From positions 17,239-81,238 of the forward strand of contig CAKZHE010000252.1 of the NCBI GenBank assembly GCA_936920195.1: 64,000 bases of DNA, given 5' to 3'. The notes beneath the pieces were generated by a model, which saw only the letters and a program-made list of their open reading frames with translations, ran no database searches and was not told the origin of the DNA. Both the position numbers and the translations under genes were made by a program. Shown in pieces: positions 16,572-27,085 of this stretch (its first letter is position 1; each line of letters starts with the position of its first letter). Source of the DNA: an uncultured cyanobacterium. Its GTDB lineage: Bacteria; Cyanobacteriota; Cyanobacteriia; Cyanobacteriales; FACHB-T130.

Positions 16572-16645
16572 TGGACACAACTGGACTCGAACCAGTGACC
16601 CCCACGATGTCAACGTGGTGCTCTAACCAACTGAGCTATGCGTCC
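16572..16645 (-). tRNA. tRNA-Val (anticodon GAC), attachment site of the CAST
   Basis: The 74-nt cloverleaf folds well. The acceptor is GGACGCA with TGTGTCC plus discriminator A, the anticodon stem CCACG/CGTGG encloses loop TTGACAT (anticodon GAC), and the T-arm ACTGG/CCAGT encloses TTCGAGT. CCA is not encoded. Its 3' end faces the transposon, and bases 16573-16593 are the protospacer and PAM of the homing crRNA. The insertion at 16528 leaves the tRNA intact. Confidence 0.95.
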
Positions 16646-16813
16646 GCCCGGAAAATTAATATAACACAGATTTTGGCGAATAGGGAAGCGGGAGAAAATT
16701 TTTTTGGGGATGAAGGGGAAATTTGGCGGCGCGGGAGAAAATCTTGGGGTAGATAGACAAATAATGCCTCTGAATCTGGTAAAATACCGTGGTCGTTCAG
16801 CTTAATCCTTTCT

Positions 16814-17317
16814 TTGAGTCAATCAATCCAGATTCCCAAAATTGACGAACTCGCCCAAGAACTAGCGACGATCCAGCAAACAGGTTCCAAACGGATTGCT
16901 TTGCTGGGTTCGCGCCATGTCCCAATTACCCACCAGCATCTCATTGAAATGATGAGCTATGCTCTGGTACTGACTGGCAACCGGATCATTACCTCCGGGG
17001 CAGGTGGGACTAATTCAGCGGCGATTAGAGGTGCAATGAGAGCAGATGCTAGTTTGTTAACGGTGATTTTACCCCAAAGCTTGGATCGACAGCCGAGGGA
17101 ATCCCAGGAGCAAATGCAGCAGGTGATGCACTTGGTGGAAAGTCCCGAAAACGATAGTCTTTCCCTGGGGGAAGCTAGCGCTCTCTGCAATCAAGAGATT
17201 GTTTCTCGTTGCCAGCAACTGATTTGCTTTGCTTTCCACGACAGTCAAACGCTACTAAAAAGCTGTCGGGATGCGGAAGAACAGCGGAAAGTGGTGACTT
17301 TGTTCTACTTTGATTAG
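16814..17317 (+). CDS. Rossmann-fold SLOG/DprA-like small protein
   Basis: The 167-residue protein has a TTG start at 16814 and no in-frame ATG near the conserved region. It shows a nucleotide-binding SLOG/LOG-type pattern (KRIALLGSRHVP near 27-38, then NRIITSGAGGTNSAAIRGAMRA near 57-78). Cyanobacterial proteins of this size are often annotated as DNA recombination-mediator protein A because of their similarity to the DprA core. It lacks the DprA N- and C-terminal domains, so a role in transformation is unproven. It could instead be a nucleotide sensor. Confidence 0.65.
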   Translation: MSQSIQIPKIDELAQELATIQQTGSKRIALLGSRHVPITHQHLIEMMSYALVLTGNRIITSGAGGTNSAAIRGAMRADASLLTVILPQSLDRQPRESQEQMQQVMHLVESPENDSLSLGEASALCNQEIVSRCQQLICFAFHDSQTLLKSCRDAEEQRKVVTLFYFD

Positions 17318-17525
17318 GAAAATTGAGTCTCCGTAGCGCGATCGCTGTTTTCCCGCTCTACCATCAGATTGATAGCCAAGAATGCCCTGGTTTGGACTGG
17401 CTATCAAAATTTTTACATTTCTGCTGTCGCGGCGATCGCTGGCGATGAATATCCTTTTTGGGAACTTCAGAAATATTGCTCCTCTGTTAAAATCAAAAAT
17501 TAACCCCCATTCCCAGACTTCCGTT

Positions 17526-18017
17526 ATGGCAGCTACTTACTCTTTCGATATTGTCAGCGACTTCGATCGCCAAGAACTGGTAAATGCGGTAGATCAAGCC
17601 GTGCGCGAAATTCAAAGCCGTTATGACCTGAAAGATACCAAAACTACTGTAGAACTAGGGGAAAGCGCAATTACGATTAATACGGATAGCGAATTTACCT
17701 TGGACGCGGTACAGACGATTTTGCAATTAAAAGCGTCAAAGCGTAATTTATCCCTGAAAATTTTTGACTATGGCAAACCAGAAACCGCTAGCGGCAACCG
17801 GGTACGCCAGGAAATTAAGTTACAGAAAGGAATTAGTCAGGAGATTGGCAAGCAAATTACTAAGTTGATTCGGGATGAGTTTAAGAAGGTACAAGGCTCA
17901 ATTCAAGGGGATGCTGTCCGGGTTTCGGCTAAATCTAAGGATGAATTACAAGTGGTAATTCAACGTTTAAAGCAGGAAGAATTTCCGGTGGCACTGCAAT
18001 TTACTAACTATCGATAA
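17526..18017 (+). CDS. YajQ family nucleotide-binding protein
   Basis: The 163-residue protein starts at the ATG at 17526 ([18 protein letters not shown]). The longer frame from 17382 adds residues that the family does not have. The YajQ pattern covers the whole length: [28 protein letters not shown] and the final [10 protein letters not shown]. Members bind cyclic di-GMP or nucleic acid in other bacteria; the role in cyanobacteria is unknown. The TPR lipoprotein gene follows within about 40 bp. Confidence 0.9.
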   Translation: MAATYSFDIVSDFDRQELVNAVDQAVREIQSRYDLKDTKTTVELGESAITINTDSEFTLDAVQTILQLKASKRNLSLKIFDYGKPETASGNRVRQEIKLQKGISQEIGKQITKLIRDEFKKVQGSIQGDAVRVSAKSKDELQVVIQRLKQEEFPVALQFTNYR

Positions 18018-18055
18018 AAGCAGTTCAGCGATTTCTATGGTTGAAAATATCCAGA

Positions 18056-19033
18056 ATGCGTAAATCAATTATTATGGCTATGGCGGCGATCGCCCTGGGA
18101 ATTACTACAGTTAGTTGTTCTTCCCAGAAGCCCCAAGCTGAAAAATCTCCTTCTCCTTCTCCCTCTCCCTTGCCATCAACTAATACTCAGTCTCCCACCG
18201 CCCTATTCCCCAAAAACCCCAATCAGCCACCACCAAGTATCTTTCCGAGTTCCGCGAATACTGCCGCCGATGCCATCAATCAAGGCTTGGCACTGTATCA
18301 ACAGGGCAATTATAAAGGGGCAGAAATTGTCTTGCAACGGGCAATTACCTTAGATCCCAATAATGCTACGGCGCAATATACTTTGTGCAAGGCGATGGCA
18401 GAACAGGGCAAATTAGAGGCAGCGGTGGCGTATTGCCAAACAGCGGTGCGCGTCGCTCCCAAGGACAGCAACGCCCATGCTAGTTTAGGTAATACCCTAG
18501 GCAAGATGGGAAAAATGGAAGAAGCGATCGCCTCTTTTCGGAAAGCAATTGAACTCGACCCTAAGAATATTAAAGCCCAAGATAACCTCGGTGTCGCCCT
18601 CGCCAAGACGGGTAAACTGGATGAAGCGATCGCCCAACACCAAAAAGCGATCGCCATCGATCCCAAATATGTCCAGGCACACATGAACCTAGGGACGATT
18701 TTTGCTGCCCAAGGTAAATTAGAGCCGGCGGTATCCGAATATCAGCAGGCAGTGGCGCTCAACCCCAACATTCCCGAAGCCTTTGCCAACCTAGGGATTT
18801 TGCTGGTAGCCCAGAAGAAACTCCCCGAAGCCAGCGAAGCCTTCAAAAAAGCGATCGCCCTCAATCCCAACGCCGCCGATGCTCGCGCCAACCTGGGGAT
18901 TACCCTCTACCAGCAAGGTAACAAACAGGAAGCCATATTACAACTCAAACAAGCCAGAGACATCTTTAAAGCCCAGGGAAACAACCCCGGAGTAACTCAA
19001 ATCGACCAAATCTTGCAAAAAATTGGCGGATAG
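18056..19033 (+). CDS. TPR lipoprotein
   Basis: The protein has 325 residues from the ATG at 18056; a TTG at 18041 is the alternative. A hydrophobic signal (MAMAAIALGITTVSC) ends in a lipobox-like TVSC with Cys about 22, followed by a Ser/Pro-rich linker (SPSPSPSPLPS). Six or seven tetratricopeptide repeats follow (for example NAHASLGNTLGKMGKMEEAI, AIDPKYVQAHMNLG, ALNPNAADARANLG). It is probably anchored outside the plasma membrane and serves as a protein-interaction scaffold. No partner can be named. Confidence 0.85.
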   Translation: MRKSIIMAMAAIALGITTVSCSSQKPQAEKSPSPSPSPLPSTNTQSPTALFPKNPNQPPPSIFPSSANTAADAINQGLALYQQGNYKGAEIVLQRAITLDPNNATAQYTLCKAMAEQGKLEAAVAYCQTAVRVAPKDSNAHASLGNTLGKMGKMEEAIASFRKAIELDPKNIKAQDNLGVALAKTGKLDEAIAQHQKAIAIDPKYVQAHMNLGTIFAAQGKLEPAVSEYQQAVALNPNIPEAFANLGILLVAQKKLPEASEAFKKAIALNPNAADARANLGITLYQQGNKQEAILQLKQARDIFKAQGNNPGVTQIDQILQKIGG

Positions 19034-20173
<1,140 letters not shown>

Positions 20174-20189
20174 ATGTCCATTCAATTTC

Positions 20190-20263
20190 ACCACAAAGAC
20201 ACAAAGAACTAAGATTAAAGCACTGAGCGCGATAGTTCCTTCGTGTCTTTGTGCCTTTGTGGT
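20190..20263. repeat. Inverted repeat (ACCACAAAG...CTTTGTGGT family)
   Basis: The left arm ACCACAAAGACACAAAGAA (20190-20208) pairs with the right arm ending GTCTTTGTGCCTTTGTGGT (to 20263). It lies between the convergent hetR and the MFS/spermidine-synthase gene and could act as a bidirectional terminator. Single-arm relatives occur at 24641-24665 and 56294-56318. Confidence 0.75.
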
Positions 20264-20286
20264 TAATCTCCAATCCGATTGTAAGA

Positions 20287-22617
20287 TTAGGTTGGGTTAA
20301 AAATCCTCAGAACTTGGAAGATATTGGAAAAATCATCTGTCCAAATTGGAGCATAGGGTTTTGGAGCTATCGTTTGCCAGCGGCTATCATTCATAAGTTC
20401 CCCAAAATCCTCCCTTTCACGGGCAAATAGTACCCAGTGAGAAGGGGATTTACCCAGTTCTCTTTCCGCCTGACTAATATTCCATTGTAACTGTCTGAGG
20501 GTAGACAAACCTAAATTATTTGCCAAAGCACCTAATACAGGTTCAAGATTTAGATGCCGATTGGAAATATTAATGGCTAGTAAACCTGCTTTTGCCAACT
20601 TAGTCAAATAAAGTTGCATGGCTTCTCGCGTAACTAAATGGGTAGGAATGGAGTCAGAACTAAAGGCATCCATAATCAGCAAATCATAATAATTATTCGT
20701 AACCTTCTGTACTGATAATCTGGCATCTCCTAAAATTATTGAAAACTTTGCTTGAGCATCTGCCAAAAAGGTAAAATATTTCGGGTTTTGCGCCAGCTTT
20801 TCCACGCTAGGATCGATTTCATAGAAAGTCCAATTTTGTCCAGGTTTGCCGTAGGCAGCTAAAGTACCAATTCCCAATCCCATAACGCCAATATGAGATA
20901 GTCGTTGGTCTAAAACTTGGAAAACTTGCCCAATCGGACTAGAATAGGAAAAGTAAGTTAATGGCTCATGGCGACGTTGAGGATCGAGACTTTGTTTGCC
21001 ATGTAAAGTTGTACCATGCAAGAGACTATGATAATTTTCTGATTTATTTTCTAGTACCCGATTAACTCCAAAAAAACTCCGTTCAGTTACCAGTAATGCG
21101 CCCATCCCAGGTAGATAAAACTGGTTGATTAAAATGATGAGAATGACGCTGATAAATAAGCGAGTGGGATGGAGATTAAAGGCATAACGCATTGCCAACA
21201 GTAAGCCAACGGCAAAAATAATTCCGAGGGAGTTACCATGAAAATATTTGACTTGAAAGCCAGCGAGGAGAAAGCAAAATAATAGAGCAATACTGATAGC
21301 GAGAATTAAGGGCGATCGCCTGCTTCCTGGCAAATTAGATGAGTTAAAATGTAAGGGAGTATAACTTCCCGAATCATCCCCATTAATCAACGTCGCCAAA
21401 ATTGCTGCTTCCGCTCGCTTTTTAGCTTCAGCCTGTTGTTTCAACTCTTCCGCCGACGAGATTCCCAACAGCAGCAAACTCAACCCCAAAATCAAGGGAT
21501 ATTCTAGCACATTCGGAAATAATAATGGGGCAGCGATCGCATTAAACAATCCTCCTAATACCCCACCCAAGGAAATCCAGAAATAAAAGCTCGTTAAATA
21601 CTTAGGATTAGGGCGACTTTTAGCTAACTTGCCGTGGAAAACCCCCGCAATTCCCAACAATCCCAAGAGATGTAAAGGGAGTAACAGCCAAACAGGTTGA
21701 ATAATTTTCAATAAAGATAAAATAATCAGCGGCGACAATAACAACGGCAAACCAATTTCGATCGTTTTTTCCGAAAATATCGGTTTCCGGGCAAAAGTAA
21801 AAATGAACGTTAATAAATAAATTGCCAGCGGTAACGCCCACAACAACGGTATTGCCGCTAAATCAGTTGTTAAATAGGTAGTCACGCCCAAAAGTAAACT
21901 GGAAGGCAAGAAAGATAATAATATCCATTGAGTTTTGAGTTGCCATGTGGGAGCAGGTTGGCTAATATTTTCGTCAACTTGATTTTCAGCGCTTTCTTGA
22001 GGGGTATCGCTCTTTTTCGATAACCACAAACAAGCACCACATCCCAAAGTTAATAAAAACAGCAATCCATAACCAATTCCCCAGCCCCAACTTTGACTAC
22101 TCAAAGACAAATTTGGTTCAATTAAAAGCGGATAAGCGATCACTCCCAACAAACTCCCCAAATTACTAGCAGTATATAAAAAATAAGGGTCAGCACTATT
22201 AGGATGATTGGTATGAGCAAACCACTTTTGCACTAACGGCGCAGTGGTAGAAACCGCAAAAAACGGACTGCCAACCGATAGCAATAGTAATCCTAACAAC
22301 CAAAAAGTGGGATTATCTGTCTGGGGTGGCAACCAACCCTTAGTTAAGGTAATTGGTAAAAAAGCCATTGGCAACAAAAGCACCAAAATATGAATCAAAG
22401 TTTGGCGGCGAGTTCCCCACCATTTGGTAGTAATATGAGCGTAGCCATAGGCCAGTAACAAAGTTGTTTGAAAGAAGAACAAAGAAGTGTTCCAAACTGC
22501 CGGAGATCCTCCCAGCAACGGCAGCACCATCTTCGCTACCATCAGTTCTACCCAGAAAAGCAGGAAAGCACTGAGAAACAGGGTAAGAGAGAAAAGAATC
22601 AGCAAAACAGTATTCAC
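20287..22617 (-). CDS. Fused MFS-like transporter / spermidine-synthase-like protein
   Basis: The 776-residue protein (GTG start) has about a dozen membrane segments in the first 500 residues (LSAFLLFWVELMVAKMVLPL and later), then a soluble spermidine-synthase-like Rossmann domain. That domain has the SAM-type glycine motif GVMGLGIGTLAAYG, FYEIDPSV and LIMDAFSSDSIP. Such fusions are widespread in bacteria and their substrate is unknown. The DAFSSDSIPTHL segment resembles the catalytic loop of aminopropyltransferases, but polyamine synthesis is unproven. Confidence 0.85.
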   Translation of the reverse strand: MNTVLLILFSLTLFLSAFLLFWVELMVAKMVLPLLGGSPAVWNTSLFFFQTTLLLAYGYAHITTKWWGTRRQTLIHILVLLLPMAFLPITLTKGWLPPQTDNPTFWLLGLLLLSVGSPFFAVSTTAPLVQKWFAHTNHPNSADPYFLYTASNLGSLLGVIAYPLLIEPNLSLSSQSWGWGIGYGLLFLLTLGCGACLWLSKKSDTPQESAENQVDENISQPAPTWQLKTQWILLSFLPSSLLLGVTTYLTTDLAAIPLLWALPLAIYLLTFIFTFARKPIFSEKTIEIGLPLLLSPLIILSLLKIIQPVWLLLPLHLLGLLGIAGVFHGKLAKSRPNPKYLTSFYFWISLGGVLGGLFNAIAAPLLFPNVLEYPLILGLSLLLLGISSAEELKQQAEAKKRAEAAILATLINGDDSGSYTPLHFNSSNLPGSRRSPLILAISIALLFCFLLAGFQVKYFHGNSLGIIFAVGLLLAMRYAFNLHPTRLFISVILIILINQFYLPGMGALLVTERSFFGVNRVLENKSENYHSLLHGTTLHGKQSLDPQRRHEPLTYFSYSSPIGQVFQVLDQRLSHIGVMGLGIGTLAAYGKPGQNWTFYEIDPSVEKLAQNPKYFTFLADAQAKFSIILGDARLSVQKVTNNYYDLLIMDAFSSDSIPTHLVTREAMQLYLTKLAKAGLLAINISNRHLNLEPVLGALANNLGLSTLRQLQWNISQAERELGKSPSHWVLFAREREDFGELMNDSRWQTIAPKPYAPIWTDDFSNIFQVLRIFNPT

Positions 22618-23117
22618 CTACTCGTTTTTCATCGGGGCATCACACATCTGAAATAGTAGCTTAAAAAATCAGTTCATAGTTCCTAATTGAGCAACTATAG
22701 TGCTTCTGAATCATTTGTGCAAATGTCTAGGGGTAGCGCCCCCGTGCCTACCCTTACACATCGGTGCGATAGCGCTAGCGCGCACGCAGGGCTTCGCGGG
22801 GGGATTGCCCCTACGGATAACTACCGACAGTTTAAAGCATAAACAGGATGGCATATAGAATTTTTATCCAATTTATAAACTGTCCTTGTAAAATCCAACC
22901 ATCTAGCTCTAGCATTGGTGTAATCATAATCTGATGTAAAATCATAAGTTAGACATTAGGAGTGACTACCTCGACTGTCCAAAGGCACGACGAGAGTCCA
23001 ACTTGTTCAACTGTAACTTTTTTGCAGGAGACTCCATACCTTCGGAATATAGCGCGATCGCTTGCCCCTTAATTCAATCGTTATACTTTCTCTAGAACTG
23101 CAATGATGGGAAAATAA
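22618..23117. other. 500-bp intergenic region with GC-rich palindromic repeat
   Basis: A repeat at 22728-22814 contains TAGGGGTAGCGCCCCCGTGCCTA and ends GGGGATTGCCCCTA, with a nested palindrome GCGATAGCGCTAGCGCGC. It is related to the TAGGGGCAATCCCCCC family elsewhere in the window. The rest, about 22830-23117, is A/T-rich and presumably holds the promoter of the pentapeptide gene. I see no gene. Confidence 0.6.
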
Positions 23118-23894
23118 ATGGCTAATTCTGAACACTTAAAAATCCTTTCTCAAGGAGCCAAAGCTTGGAATACTTGGAGAGAAAGCAATCCAGAAAAGAT
23201 TCCAGATTTCAGTGGAGCATATATTGGCTTTATGGGTTTAGCCGATTCATGTAATGATGGATCAATAGAGATTTCCTATGAATTTGAAGAAGATGAGGTG
23301 GATTTAACAAGATTAAACCTTAGCAGAGCCAATATGAAAGGCTGTGACTTTGAAATTCTCGACCTTACCGAGGCAAACCTCAGTTATGCCGACTTGAGTC
23401 AATGCCAGTTTCTCTGTTCAGTAGAATTTACCAAGGCTAACTTTTTTAAAGCTAACTTAGTCGATGCAGACTTCAGTTATGGTGTCCTTATGGAAGGACT
23501 TTTTTTCAAGGCATCTCTGACACAAGCAAATTTGACAGAAGCAAATTTAACTGGGGCGTGTTTATCAGCGGCAGATTTGGATAATGCAAGTTTAGTTAGA
23601 GCTAATCTGAGTAATACTAAATTGGCTGGAGCAAATTTCAGGAATGCCAACCTTGAAGGGGCAAATCTTTACGAAGCCGATTTTAGAGGTGTGGATTTTA
23701 CGGGCGCAATCCTCAGAAAAGCTAACTTAAACAAAGCATTAACAAGGGGAAGAACTGATTTTGGCAAAATGGGAATGTTGGATCTTAGTTCATTGAACCG
23801 CAGTCATGTTATTTTCAAGAATGCCGATTTAAGGAATGCTACGTTAATTGATGTAGATTTAAGTGAAGCCGATCTTGATGGAGCAATATTTTGA
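23118..23894 (+). CDS. Pentapeptide-repeat protein (cytosolic)
   Basis: The 258-residue protein has no signal peptide. An N-terminal 60-residue segment (LSQGAKAWNTWRESNPEKIP) is of the type often seen ahead of cyanobacterial pentapeptide repeats. It is followed by A(D/N)LXX repeats from about residue 65 to the C-terminus (RLNLSRANMKG, ANLTEANLTGACL, ANLEGANLYEADF, ADLSEADLDGA), which form a right-handed quadrilateral beta-helix. Function is unknown. It stands alone between repeats. Confidence 0.85.
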   Translation: MANSEHLKILSQGAKAWNTWRESNPEKIPDFSGAYIGFMGLADSCNDGSIEISYEFEEDEVDLTRLNLSRANMKGCDFEILDLTEANLSYADLSQCQFLCSVEFTKANFFKANLVDADFSYGVLMEGLFFKASLTQANLTEANLTGACLSAADLDNASLVRANLSNTKLAGANFRNANLEGANLYEADFRGVDFTGAILRKANLNKALTRGRTDFGKMGMLDLSSLNRSHVIFKNADLRNATLIDVDLSEADLDGAIF

Positions 23895-23988
23895 CTTGAT
23901 TCAATCTATTCTCTATCAGTAGGATGTTTTAGCGGAGCGTAACGCACCATTAAGATCGGGCAAAACGGTGATATTAAGAGAGAATAGA

Positions 23989-24624
23989 ATGATGTTAGAA
24001 ACAATCCAGGCACGGGAAATTAGCCTCTATCAATTAGAAGAAAAATTCGGATTGCGACTAGAAACTGATACAGATTTATTTTCAGAATGGCTGGACAAAT
24101 TACCGCCATTATCCGATGCCGAAAAACAATCTTTAGAGCGGATTAGAAGTAACTATTTTAACCTGAATAAAAGACGCTCTCTTTCCGAGGAGGCCGTCAA
24201 AATGGTTGTGCTATCTCCTCTCCTAGACTTAGCTGGATTTTACCAACCACCCTTTGAAATCGAAACCGAAACTGCCATCGAAATTTCTGCCGCCGATGCA
24301 GGAATTCTTGTTAAAGGTAATATCGACGTTCTGGTACTTCTCAAGCGTTTTTGGGTATTGGCAATTGAATCTAAAAGTAACAAATTTGATGTTACGGTAG
24401 CTGTTCCACAAGCCCTAACTTATATGCTGAATAGTCCCAATACTGTCCAACCCACTTTTGGCCTAATTGTCAATGGACGAGAGTTTGTTTTTTTAAAACT
24501 CATTAAACGAGAAAACCCCCAATATACCCGTTCCTATACCTTGTCCATAGAACGATTAGAAGAACTATATCAAGTTTTGAGTGGACTAAAGTATATTGTT
24601 CAATTGATTCTAGAGAGCATCTGA
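23989..24624 (+). CDS. PD-(D/E)XK type restriction-like protein (HSDR_N family), stand-alone
   Basis: The protein has 211 residues from the ATG at 23989, chosen for the AGAGAG ribosome site; a GTG at 23968 is the alternative. The fold pattern of a type I restriction R-subunit N-terminal domain is visible: VVLSPLLDLAGFYQPPFEIE, a metal-site Asp in GNIDVLVL and VLAIESKSN (E-S-K) near residues 128-136, then PQALTYM. No methylase or helicase is adjacent. Many cyanobacteria carry such single-domain proteins of unknown role. Confidence 0.7.
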   Translation: MMLETIQAREISLYQLEEKFGLRLETDTDLFSEWLDKLPPLSDAEKQSLERIRSNYFNLNKRRSLSEEAVKMVVLSPLLDLAGFYQPPFEIETETAIEISAADAGILVKGNIDVLVLLKRFWVLAIESKSNKFDVTVAVPQALTYMLNSPNTVQPTFGLIVNGREFVFLKLIKRENPQYTRSYTLSIERLEELYQVLSGLKYIVQLILESI

Positions 24625-24640
24625 GACACTTCCCCTCATT

Positions 24641-24665
24641 CTTAGTGTCTTTGTGCCTTAGTGTT
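24641..24665. repeat. Single arm of the CTTTGTGCCTT repeat family
   Basis: CTTAGTGTCTTTGTGCCTTAGTG resembles the right arm of the inverted repeat at 20190-20263. No opposing arm is present. Confidence 0.5.
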
Positions 24666-24678
24666 AAAAACAACACCC

Positions 24679-24707
24679 TTGCAAAAATCCCCAACTATGA
24701 CTATAAT
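24679..24707 (+). promoter_or_regulatory. Predicted rpsD promoter
   Basis: TTGCAA (24679-24684) and TATAAT (24702-24707) are 17 bp apart, 44 bp before the rpsD start. A GAGAGGAA ribosome site stands just ahead of the ATG. Confidence 0.6.
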
Positions 24708-24750
24708 TATAGTTTTGGGTAAAGATCGAAGGAACGAGAGAGGAACCTAA

Positions 24751-25359
24751 ATGTCCCGATACAGAGGCCCCCGCCTCAGAATTGTCCGTCGCTTGGGCGA
24801 TTTGCCCGGATTAACTCGCAAGTCACCCCGCCGCGCCTATCCCCCCGGACAGCACGGTCAGGCTCGCAAAAAGCGCTCTGAATATGCTATCCGTTTAGAA
24901 GAAAAGCAGAAACTCCGCTTTAACTACGGCATCACCGAAAGGCAACTGCTCCGTTATGTGCGGAAAGCTCGCCGCGCTACTGGTTCTACGGGACAAGCGC
25001 TACTGCAAATGCTAGAAATGCGCTTGGATAATACCGTTTTCCGGATGGGTATGGCTCCTACCATTCCGGCAGCACGGCAACTGGTAAATCATGGTCACGT
25101 GACTGTGAATGGTAAATCAGTTAATATTCCCAGCTATCAATGCCGTCCAGGGGAAGTAATTGCGGTTCAAAACCAAGAACGCTCTCGGCAAATGGTGTTG
25201 AACAACTTGCAATATCCTGGTTTAGCCAATACTCCTAGTCATCTAGAATTTGATAAAACCAAGCTCGAAGGTAAGGTGAATGGGGTGGTGGAGCGCGAAT
25301 GGATTGCGCTGCAAATCAATGAGTTGCTAGTGGTGGAATACTACTCGCGGCAAGCCTAA
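24751..25359 (+). CDS. rpsD: 30S ribosomal protein S4
   Basis: The 202-residue protein is a typical cyanobacterial and plastid S4: [20 protein letters not shown] at the start and an S4 RNA-binding domain (about 90-155; [20 protein letters not shown]). It is a primary 16S rRNA binder in small-subunit assembly and in other bacteria can regulate its own operon. Here it is monocistronic, as is usual in cyanobacteria. Confidence 0.98.
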   Translation: MSRYRGPRLRIVRRLGDLPGLTRKSPRRAYPPGQHGQARKKRSEYAIRLEEKQKLRFNYGITERQLLRYVRKARRATGSTGQALLQMLEMRLDNTVFRMGMAPTIPAARQLVNHGHVTVNGKSVNIPSYQCRPGEVIAVQNQERSRQMVLNNLQYPGLANTPSHLEFDKTKLEGKVNGVVEREWIALQINELLVVEYYSRQA

Positions 25360-25363
25360 TTAG

Positions 25364-25430
25364 TTTTGGATTGGCGATTTTGGATTTTAGTGGCTGCCTA
25401 ATTAATCCAAAATCCAAAATCCAAAATTGC
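25364..25430. terminator. Inverted repeat between rpsD and moaA, probable bidirectional terminator
   Basis: TTTTGGATTGGCGATTTTGG on the left is mirrored by CCAAAATCCAAAATCCAAAA on the right. The element sits exactly between two convergent genes. TTTTGGATT-type repeats are also a dispersed family in cyanobacterial genomes. Confidence 0.6.
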
Positions 25431-25431
25431 T

Positions 25432-26418
25432 TTAACCGCCGATTTGGGACATGGTGCGGGTGTAGTTACCTGTTGTCCCAGAGTCTCGCTGCTTAAAGTT
25501 AATTTCGGGTTTAATTACCAGTAGTTGACGAACTTGTTCCCGGAGTTCGGCTAAGGCAACTCCGGCACGCAACCTTGCTTTTAGGTCAATTTGACCATTT
25601 TCATTTAATAGGCAAGGACGCAACCAACCGTCGGCAGAAAGGCGCATTCGGTTGCAGCGATCGCAAAAACATTCGGACATTTGACTAATAAAGCCTAGGG
25701 TTCCTTGAGCGCTAGGAATTTGAAAAATGTCTGCTGGACCATTACCTCGGACTTGGGAGGTTTCTAAGCCAAACGCTTGGCGAATGCGATCGCGCAATTG
25801 AGCCGAATCCACCCAACCTTTGCTACCAAATAAGCTATCATTGCCGATGGGCATAAATTCAATAAATCGCACGTGCCACTGTCGGTCAATGGTGAGAGCG
25901 GCTAAATCTAAAACTTCTTGGTCGTTGACTCCGGGAATAATCACCACATTTAATTTCAAAGGATCAAAACCCACTTGGTGAGCGGCTTGAATGCCTTGCC
26001 AAACTTGCTGCCAACGAGAATGAACGCGATCGCCAATAATTTTATCAAAGGTTTCCGGATTGAGGGAATCTAAACTAATATTAATTCGCCGCAGCCCTGC
26101 ATTGTAGAGTTCTTGGGCTTTGGCTGCCAAGAGGAAACCATTGGTAGTCATGGACAAATCTTGCGTTTCTGGCAGAGAGGCGATCGCCTTTACCAACTCT
26201 ACCACCCCCGGACGCAACAGCGGTTCTCCTCCAGTCAACCGAAAGCGAGTAAACCCCACGGGAATAAACACCTCTCGCAGCAGCAACAGCAATTCCTCAT
26301 CAGTCAGCAGTTGCTGGCGCAGAATATAATCCAACTCTACACCTGACGGCATACAGTATTGACACCGGAAATTGCAGCGGTCAATGAGGCTAATCCGAAG
26401 ATAGTCTACTTGATTCAT
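25432..26418 (-). CDS. moaA: GTP 3',8-cyclase MoaA
   Basis: The protein has 328 residues from the ATG at 26418; a TTG 18 bp upstream is possible but has no better ribosome site. It is a radical SAM enzyme with CNFRCQYC (C15, C19, C22) for the first 4Fe-4S cluster, GGEP for SAM binding, and the C-terminal second cluster ([11 protein letters not shown] and a later Cys in LRPCLL). The C-terminal Gly-Gly (SQIGG) is required in the family. It converts GTP to the precursor that MoaC turns into cPMP for molybdenum cofactor. No other moa gene is in the window. Confidence 0.95.
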   Translation of the reverse strand: MNQVDYLRISLIDRCNFRCQYCMPSGVELDYILRQQLLTDEELLLLLREVFIPVGFTRFRLTGGEPLLRPGVVELVKAIASLPETQDLSMTTNGFLLAAKAQELYNAGLRRINISLDSLNPETFDKIIGDRVHSRWQQVWQGIQAAHQVGFDPLKLNVVIIPGVNDQEVLDLAALTIDRQWHVRFIEFMPIGNDSLFGSKGWVDSAQLRDRIRQAFGLETSQVRGNGPADIFQIPSAQGTLGFISQMSECFCDRCNRMRLSADGWLRPCLLNENGQIDLKARLRAGVALAELREQVRQLLVIKPEINFKQRDSGTTGNYTRTMSQIGG

Positions 26419-26486
26419 GTTAAGGGGTAATGGCAAAAACCATTTGCTGTTAAATTACAAAAGCCAACCGCGTTGGATACCACTTT

Positions 26487-27083
26487 TTAATGTCGTATTC
26501 CAATCATTAATTCATCATTCAAATCAGATGATTCTTGCAGAACGTTAGATTGTATCTCTGGGTTATTACTATCTTTCTCAGATATAGACATTCCTGGTTG
26601 AGTATTTTGCAATGATGCCTTAACAGTAACACCTATAACAAAATCGTGATCTTTTGTTTCAATTCTTGCAAATGGCCTTTCTAGCATATTGGAATAACTA
26701 GAAGCGGCAAAGAAAATATCTTTAAATGTATGTGATTTTCCAAGAAGAGCGTAGGGACTGAAATTTTCTATTAAATCCTTAAACAAATAGTAAACGAATT
26801 CTTCTAATACACTTGAATGCAAGTTTGATCTAGAATCAAAGTGTTCAGCATAGTGTTTTTGATCAATAAAATTCTTATACGTTTCAAAAAGAGCTACTCG
26901 CTGCTTGATAAAATCAGTATCAGGATCTCTATCTGAAATTATTGGCCTTTTTAATTTCATGTTTTCTGTATGCCACTTATCGTATTCATGGCGAATTTCT
27001 GACAGATATTGCTTGCTTAAATCATCTTGGTATTTACCCTGTTTTTTTTCTTTTTGTGTAAGATTTGATCCATGTACTAGCAT
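26487..27083 (-). pseudogene. Truncated type II restriction endonuclease (Bpu10I-like), partner of the adjacent methylase
   Basis: The 198-residue frame starts 2 bp after the methylase stop. It contains SNLHSSVLEEFVYYLFKDL, LGKSHTFKDIFFAASSYS and IETKDHDFVIGVTV, a pattern I associate with Bpu10I-type endonucleases. Those continue for about another 80 residues with a catalytic ECKTY-type motif. Here the frame ends at DELMIGIRH without any (E/Q)xK motif, about 70 bp from moaA. The nuclease therefore probably lost its catalytic end. The family assignment is from memory; absence of the metal-site motif is seen directly. Confidence 0.6.
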
Positions 27084-27085
27084 GA

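Noticed and set aside
16571..16756. 61-residue open frame across the tRNA-Val gene
   Set aside because: It is the antisense of a well-folded tRNA; no ribosome site or family resemblance.
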